Source: Gemmatimonadaceae bacterium | Lineage (GTDB): Bacteria > Gemmatimonadota > Gemmatimonadetes > Gemmatimonadales > Gemmatimonadaceae | Direction: 5' to 3' | Length of the DNA: 64,000 nucleotides | Assembly (NCBI GenBank): GCA_035606695.1 | Contig: DATNEW010000040.1 | Span: 1 to 64,000, forward strand | Part shown: positions 59,216-64,000 of the stretch, in pieces | Layout: each line of letters starts with the position of its first letter | How positions within the stretch are numbered: the stretch's first letter is position 1 | Position numbers and translations under genes: made by a program | Notes under the pieces: generated by a model | Told to the model about the DNA's origin: nothing | The model's input: the letters and a program-made list of their open reading frames with translations, nothing else | Databases searched by the model: none

Positions 59216-60661
59216 CCCCCGCCGCCGAAACGCCCGCTCTCCCGTGTATAGATACTTGACGCCCCCACTCGCGTCCCGAATCACGGTAAACCGAATCGTC
59301 CCGGTCGCCTTCGTTTCGTCATTCGCAAACCGAAGCTCGAGCGCATTCCACCCAACGATGCGCCCCGATCCGCGCAGCGTTCTCTCTGTCGTATCACGAT
59401 CGACGATCTCGAGCGCGTCACCACCGCCGCTGCGCGCGCTGACGGTGATCACGCGCGTACCATTGAGATAGCGCCCAACAAGTTCCGCCGGCAGAAGAAC
59501 CCGCCCCGTCGTATCGACAGGCGGCGGCTGCCGCCCACCAGCTCCGATCGCCTCAGTGGCAGCACGCTGCGTCGCCGTCGGCGTCGCATCGAGCCGGTTC
59601 TCTAATACAACGAACGCACGATTCACCGTCGGCGCCATCGCCACCCGCGAGCCGAAGCCGTTCATCCGCCCATTCTTGCTCCACAGCAGTACGCCCCCCT
59701 CGTTGACGATCACGCCTAATCCGCCAAAGACGTTCGTCGCTCCGGGAAACGCCATGCGCGGCTTCACAATTGTCTCAATGACCGCGCGATCGATCGCCTG
59801 CCGTCCGTCGATCATGCCGTGATTCATCACCGCGATCGCGAGGCGCGCAATGTCCTCCGCGCTCGCCCACAAAAAGGTGGACGGCAGATGTCGCGCATCC
59901 GTGAGGACGGGTCGCACCAACTGCGGCGGCGCGCCGACAGCGCCGATGTGCCCTTGCGAGAACGGCCACGTGACCGCGCTCTGTGTCGCGAACGTTGCGC
60001 GCGTCATGCCCACCGGCTGCAACACTCGCTCCGCTACGAGATCCGTGTAGCGCTTGCCGCTCGCCGCGGCGATGACGGCGCCCGCGAGGATGTAGCCCGG
60101 ATTCGAGTACGAGTGAACGTCGCCCGGCTCCGTGAACAGCATCGCGTCCGTGCACGCGCGAACGGAGCGAACGAGATCGTCTTCGTTCTCGTCTTCGTCG
60201 ATCGGCGTTGCCGTGATGATCTCCGCGACACCCGCCGTGTGCTCGAGGAGCTGCGCCAGCGTGACTTTGCCAAGTCGTGGCGACAGGCCTTTCATGTATC
60301 GCGCGATGGGCGCGTCGAGCGAGATGCCGCGCGCCTTGGCTTCGGCGACGACGGTGATCGCGGTGACGAGCTTCGTGATCGAGCCCACGCGAAAGAGCAT
60401 GTCGGGCGTGACGGGCGCGCCGGTCTCGACGTTCGACGTGCCGTACCCTTTCGCGTACACGATGCGCCCACTGTCGACGAACGCCACGGCGATGCCGGGA
60501 ATGCCGAGGGTTTGCATGTCGCGCGCGGCCGCGCGATCGACCGCGGCGAACAGGCTGTCGCGCGTGGGCATCCGCTGCGCGCCGACGGCGTGCATTGCGG
60601 CAACCGTCGTTGCGGTCGCCATGACAGCGATGCGAGGAAGGGAGATCTTCACGACACTCAT
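59210..60661 (-). CDS. Class C beta-lactamase-like serine hydrolase
   Basis: A 483-residue exported enzyme; ATG 60661 (MSVVKISLPRIAVMATATTV) gives the signal peptide; longer readings to 61264 are spurious. Motifs: SITK (in FRVGSITKLVTAITVV), YSN (in VHSYSNPGYILAG) and WSKNGRMNGFG in the KTG position. A C-terminal beta domain of about 100 residues follows (VLLPAELVGRYLNGTRVITV). It is probably a peptidase or esterase of the periplasm, related to but distinct from the enzyme at 48481. The final codon lies in the right repeat array. Confidence 0.9.
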   Translation of the reverse strand: MSVVKISLPRIAVMATATTVAAMHAVGAQRMPTRDSLFAAVDRAAARDMQTLGIPGIAVAFVDSGRIVYAKGYGTSNVETGAPVTPDMLFRVGSITKLVTAITVVAEAKARGISLDAPIARYMKGLSPRLGKVTLAQLLEHTAGVAEIITATPIDEDENEDDLVRSVRACTDAMLFTEPGDVHSYSNPGYILAGAVIAAASGKRYTDLVAERVLQPVGMTRATFATQSAVTWPFSQGHIGAVGAPPQLVRPVLTDARHLPSTFLWASAEDIARLAIAVMNHGMIDGRQAIDRAVIETIVKPRMAFPGATNVFGGLGVIVNEGGVLLWSKNGRMNGFGSRVAMAPTVNRAFVVLENRLDATPTATQRAATEAIGAGGRQPPPVDTTGRVLLPAELVGRYLNGTRVITVSARSGGGDALEIVDRDTTERTLRGSGRIVGWNALELRFANDETKATGTIRFTVIRDASGGVKYLYTGERAFRRRGR

Positions 60662-60715
60662 ATTGCGCCCCTCGGCCACAGTGCCGCAACTCGGCCCGCA
60701 TGCTAGTATCGAGGC

Positions 60716-61198
60716 ATGCCCAGCATGTCCTTCCGCCGAAAGCTTCGCGAGTGGCTGCTCCGATACGGGCCCGCGGAACTGGCCGGCCTGACCGTCGCAT
60801 TCATTGCATCGGTCATCGTGCGGCGATCGATGCACAGCGCGATCGCGGCCGGCTACGCCGCGGCGTGGGGCGAGACCATCGGCTACGTGCTGATGATGGT
60901 CGTGCGTGACTACACGGCCGAGGTGCACGCGTCTCCGCAGGTCGAACGACGGCAACACGTGCGGCACGCAAGCAACGTCGCCACGGGGTTGCTCGCTGAG
61001 TTTGGGCCCGCCGGCGTTATCGATACGTTCGTGACCCGCCCGCTCGCGATGACGCTCGGAATTCGGTTCGCCGGGCCGGTATTCGGCCTCGTGATCGGCA
61101 AGCTCGCCGCCGACGCCGTGTTCTACGCACCGGTCATCTACATGTACGAACGGCGCAAACATCGGCGCGCGCGCGCAAAGCGCACAGACGCCGACTGA
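60716..61198 (+). CDS. Small membrane protein
   Basis: A 160-residue protein from ATG 60716. It has an N-terminal amphipathic part (RRKLREWLLRYGPAELAG), membrane segments (LTVAFIASVIVRRSMHSAI, GETIGYVLMMVV, FAGPVFGLVIGKLAADAVFY) and a basic tail (YERRKHRRARAKRTDAD). No family I can name. Divergent from the hydrolase gene, 54 bp apart. Function unknown. Confidence 0.75.
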   Translation: MPSMSFRRKLREWLLRYGPAELAGLTVAFIASVIVRRSMHSAIAAGYAAAWGETIGYVLMMVVRDYTAEVHASPQVERRQHVRHASNVATGLLAEFGPAGVIDTFVTRPLAMTLGIRFAGPVFGLVIGKLAADAVFYAPVIYMYERRKHRRARAKRTDAD

Positions 61199-61283
61199 CA
61201 TTGCACCCCGCGTCCCTCGCGGGCCGCGCGTCCCAGCCGTAACTTTTCCTGCCCGCTCGGCCACGCCCCGCAGCCTGACCCTG

Positions 61284-63719
61284 ATGGAGCTTCGCGACCG
61301 ACTACAAGACGCGCTCGGAACCGCCTACCGCATCGAGCGCGAGCTCACCGGCGGCGGCATGTCGCGCGTCTTCGTCGCGCACGAGCAAGCACTCGGCCGC
61401 ACGGTGGTGGTGAAGGTGTTGCCGCCCGCGGTCGCGGGCAGCGTCAACGCCGATCGCTTCGAGCGCGAGATTCGTCTCATGGCGCAGTTGCAGCATCCGT
61501 GCATCGTGCCGCTGCTCACCGTTGGCGACTTCGACGGACTGCCGTTCTACACCATGCCGTACGTCGCCGGCGAATCACTGCGCGCGCGGCTCGTGCGCGA
61601 GGGTTCGCTGCCGCAGACGGAGGTGACGGGCATTTTGCGCGACGTCGCGTCGGCGCTCGCTTACGCGCATGCACAAGGGGTCGTGCATCGCGACATCAAG
61701 CCCGACAACGTGCTCGAATCCGGCGGCTACGCGGTGGTCACGGACTTCGGCATCGCTAAGGCGCTCGCGTCGGCGCGCATCGATGCGGGTCAAGCCGGCA
61801 CGTTGACGACGGTGGGCGTCACCGTCGGCACCGCCGCGTACATGGCGCCCGAACAAGCACTCGGCGATCCCACCGCGGACCATCGCGTCGATCTCTACGC
61901 GCTGGGCATGACCGCCTATGAGCTTCTCACGGGCGCGACGCCGTTCGCCGGACGAACGCTGCACGCGATGGTCGCCGCGCACGTCGCCGAGGCACCTCCC
62001 TCGATCGCCGAGCGTGTGCCCGAGCTCTCGCGTCGGCTGGCGTCGCTGATCATGCGGTGCATCGCCAAATCGCCGGATGATCGGCCGGCGACGGCGCAGG
62101 AAGTGGTCGCCGAGCTCGACGAGATCGAGCGGCGCGACTCCGTGCGCGGGGAGCGCGCCGTATCAGAATCGTCTAACGATTCCAGCTTGGGCGATGCGAA
62201 GCCGCGCGTGACGAGACGCGCCGTCGCTGGCGCAGCCGTTGTCATCGGCGCGCTCGTGCTGAGCGTAATTGCGACGCGATTCGTTCGCTCGCATCGAACT
62301 GTCGAAGCGCTCGGTGTCGTTCACTCCACGGCGGTGCTGCCGCTCGCGGCGCCGGCGGGCGATACCGCGCTGGCCGAGATGGGCGATCAGATCGCTGATG
62401 AGTTGAGTCAGACGCTGCGACGTCAGCCTGGTTTGACGGTTTCGTCCCGCCTGTCGGCGTCCGCGTTCCGAAATTCCGCTGCGTCGCCCCGTGACGTCGC
62501 CGCGCGATTGCACGCCGACGCGCTCGTCGCGGGCTTGCTGGCGCGCGACGGCCAATACGTGCGCGTCACGTTGAATGTCCTTCGAGGTCGTGATGCGGCG
62601 ACGGTCGCGACCATCGACGCCAGCACCGATGCGGCGCATGACCTGATCGACGTGCAGCGGCAACTCGCCGATTCGCTCGCACGCCTCGTCGCCGGCGGCG
62701 AGGCGGTGTTGCACGGTCCCGGAACCAGGAATGCCGCGGCGTACGATCTGTATCTGCGCGCGCGGTCGCTGGAGTATCATCGCGGCGGCGGATTGCGTCG
62801 CGCCGCCGCGCTCTTCGATTCGGCGACGAAGATCGACAGTACGTTCGCCGAGGCATGGGCGGGTCTCGCCGAGTCGTTGTCGCTCCTGCCGCTGTATGAG
62901 AATGCTCCTGCCGATTCCGTGCAGATGCCGGCGAGCGCGGCGGCGCAACGCGCGCTGCGCCTCGATAGCCGCCTGGCTGAAGCACATACGGCGATCGGCA
63001 ACGTGCGGACGACGCAGTGGGATTGGGAGGGCGCCATCACCGCGTTCGAGGAGGCGCGCCGTCTCGATCCGAGCAACGCGAACGCGTTGCAGTATCTCGC
63101 CGAGGTGTTGTTTCTGGAGGGGCGCGTGCACGAGGCGATACCGATCGTGCAGCGGGCGATCGAGCTCGACCCACTGTCGCCGGTGCAAGCGGCGGTCATG
63201 TCCACGATGTCGCTCTTCGACGGCGAGATCGACACCGCGTACGCGCATGCACGCCGCGCGTACGATCTCGATCCCACGTTTGCCGGTTCGCTCCGCAGCT
63301 ACGCGCGCGTTCTCTACGCGAAGGACAGCGTCGACAAGGCGCTCGAGCTCCTGGCCCGCTCGCCGGCCGGCGTCACGGGAATCGGCGTATTAGGATTCTA
63401 TGATGCCATCGCCGGGCGCCGCGCGGCGGCGCTCGACGCGCTACGCCAGCTGGAGCAGGAAGACGCGCGTCATTCCGTGGCGGCGCTCAACGTCGCGCTG
63501 GTGTACGTTGGGCTTGGCGACACCGCGCAGGCGTTGCGCTGGATCGAGAAGCTGCCGGCGCGACACGAGATGATGCGCCAATCCACCTCTGTTGCCGACC
63601 CGGCGTTCGCACGGCTCTGGCCATCGCCGCGCTTCGCCGCGGTGCTGCGACAATTTGGGCTCGATGCCAGTCAGTATCATCCGCCGGCCACTTCCCTGGG
63701 ACGAGGCTTTCCGCGATGA
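61284..63719 (+). CDS. Membrane Ser/Thr protein kinase with TolB-like and TPR domains
   Basis: An 811-residue Hanks-type kinase. Catalytic part: GGGMSRVFVAHE glycine loop, VVVKVLPP (Lys44), HRDIKPDN (135-142), DFG (154-156), MAPEQALGD and DLYALGMTAYELLTG. One membrane helix (about 312-335, VAGAAVVIGALVLSVIA) is followed by a TolB/CadC-N-like extracytoplasmic domain (VLPLAAPAGDTALAEMGDQI, ADALVAGLLARDGQYVRVTL) and TPRs to the end (AAALFDSATKIDSTFAEAWA, EEARRLDPSNANALQYLAEV). This architecture is typical of Gemmatimonadota and Acidobacteria. It senses an envelope or periplasmic signal. Overlaps the next gene (ATGA). Confidence 0.93.
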   Translation: MELRDRLQDALGTAYRIERELTGGGMSRVFVAHEQALGRTVVVKVLPPAVAGSVNADRFEREIRLMAQLQHPCIVPLLTVGDFDGLPFYTMPYVAGESLRARLVREGSLPQTEVTGILRDVASALAYAHAQGVVHRDIKPDNVLESGGYAVVTDFGIAKALASARIDAGQAGTLTTVGVTVGTAAYMAPEQALGDPTADHRVDLYALGMTAYELLTGATPFAGRTLHAMVAAHVAEAPPSIAERVPELSRRLASLIMRCIAKSPDDRPATAQEVVAELDEIERRDSVRGERAVSESSNDSSLGDAKPRVTRRAVAGAAVVIGALVLSVIATRFVRSHRTVEALGVVHSTAVLPLAAPAGDTALAEMGDQIADELSQTLRRQPGLTVSSRLSASAFRNSAASPRDVAARLHADALVAGLLARDGQYVRVTLNVLRGRDAATVATIDASTDAAHDLIDVQRQLADSLARLVAGGEAVLHGPGTRNAAAYDLYLRARSLEYHRGGGLRRAAALFDSATKIDSTFAEAWAGLAESLSLLPLYENAPADSVQMPASAAAQRALRLDSRLAEAHTAIGNVRTTQWDWEGAITAFEEARRLDPSNANALQYLAEVLFLEGRVHEAIPIVQRAIELDPLSPVQAAVMSTMSLFDGEIDTAYAHARRAYDLDPTFAGSLRSYARVLYAKDSVDKALELLARSPAGVTGIGVLGFYDAIAGRRAAALDALRQLEQEDARHSVAALNVALVYVGLGDTAQALRWIEKLPARHEMMRQSTSVADPAFARLWPSPRFAAVLRQFGLDASQYHPPATSLGRGFPR

Positions 63720-64000
63720 AGACACTGTGGAACGAAGCAGACCGAACGGAATTGCGCGACCGCGTTCGCAGACTCGCGCCGTCGGCGACTCCCCAATGGG
63801 GGCGAATGAACGCGTTCCAGATGATGGTGCACATCACCGATCAACTGCGCATGAGCCTGGGCGAGCTGAAAGTGGGTCAGCTGCGGAGCATCGCGCGATA
63901 CGCGCCGCTCAAGCAGTTGCTCATCTACTGGCTACCGTGGCCGAAGGGAGCGCCGACAATGCCTGAGCTCATCGCGCGCCCGCCGGGCGAGTGGACGGGC
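63716..64000 (+). CDS. DUF1569/DinB-like protein (3' end outside window)
   Basis: The first 95 codons are present, from ATG 63716 that overlaps the kinase stop (ATGA). The reading is MKTLWNEADRTELRDRVRRL, then WGRMNAFQMMVHITDQLRMS and YAPLKQLLIYWLPWPKGAPT, which follows the DUF1569 pattern (helical DinB-like bundle with a metal-binding His in the MMVHITDQ segment). The function of the family is unknown. Translational coupling to the kinase makes it a candidate downstream partner. Confidence 0.75.
   Translation, partial: MKTLWNEADRTELRDRVRRLAPSATPQWGRMNAFQMMVHITDQLRMSLGELKVGQLRSIARYAPLKQLLIYWLPWPKGAPTMPELIARPPGEWTG

Overview
The window is high-GC DNA, densely packed with genes on both strands, with almost no intergenic space inside operons and many ATGA, GTGA or TAATG stop/start overlaps. 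It contains no rRNA, tRNA, ribosomal protein or replication gene, so the host cannot be fixed. The mix points to a soil-type Gram-negative and fits Gemmatimonadota best: many lipoproteins with Ig-like, RCC1 or propeller repeats, a membrane-anchored Ser/Thr kinase with TPRs, TolB-like propellers, class C beta-lactamase-like hydrolases, DUF1080 and Gfo/Idh proteins. That placement is an inference.

Layout. 1-9145: an envelope cluster with two CsgG/TolB-like proteins, one probable outer-membrane protein and four large lipoproteins that share an N-terminal two-cysteine module; two of these genes carry the same upstream regulatory block. 9320-10373: two small exported proteins. 10550-15986: an itaconate-type catabolic set (MmgE/PrpD, class III CoA transferase, acyl-CoA dehydrogenase; divergently an itaconyl-CoA hydratase and a citramalyl-CoA lyase). 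16073-19603: a self-regulated YtrA-type GntR/ABC operon with its operator over the start codon. 19676-27646: a GxxExxY protein, a Tat-exported Gfo/Idh oxidoreductase coupled to an alpha/beta hydrolase-DUF1080 fusion, an APC permease and a GH2 glycosidase, together a sugar-derivative locus. 27790-34773: small membrane proteins, an SPFH-GYF protein with a zinc-ribbon partner, a DoxX-like protein, a second GxxExxY protein and an esterase. 34790-40145: a lipoprotein, a KaiC/histidine-kinase pair, a cyanophycinase and a methyltransferase. 40235-49863: small lipoproteins, an Uma2 gene with an internal amber codon, a retropepsin-like protease, a DUF1080/M28 pair, a PolX-like PHP protein without polymerase, a truncated VapC and a serine hydrolase. 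50992-53939: three tandem genes of visibly lower GC that look like a modification-dependent restriction or anti-phage module. 53965-64000: a stand-alone NFACT-R protein, an 18-unit 21-bp tandem repeat, two TolB-like propeller proteins (one with a redox-dead thioredoxin domain), a four-helix-bundle gene inside inverted 13-bp arrays, a serine hydrolase, a small membrane protein, a kinase and the start of a DUF1569-like gene.

Dispersed repeats are a second theme. One family (GTCATCCTGAGCG type) occurs at five loci, in three of which it overlaps or lies inside coding ends or starts. Two inverted repeats with a GGTCAGATC/GATCTGACC core flank the esterase gene, and a 49/51-matched inverted repeat lies between convergent genes. 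Both GxxExxY genes end within 12 bp of a large inverted repeat.

The best candidates for undescribed biology are the lipoprotein/CsgG-like cluster with its duplicated operator, the 50992-53939 nuclease trio, and the four-helix-bundle gene in its inverted arrays.
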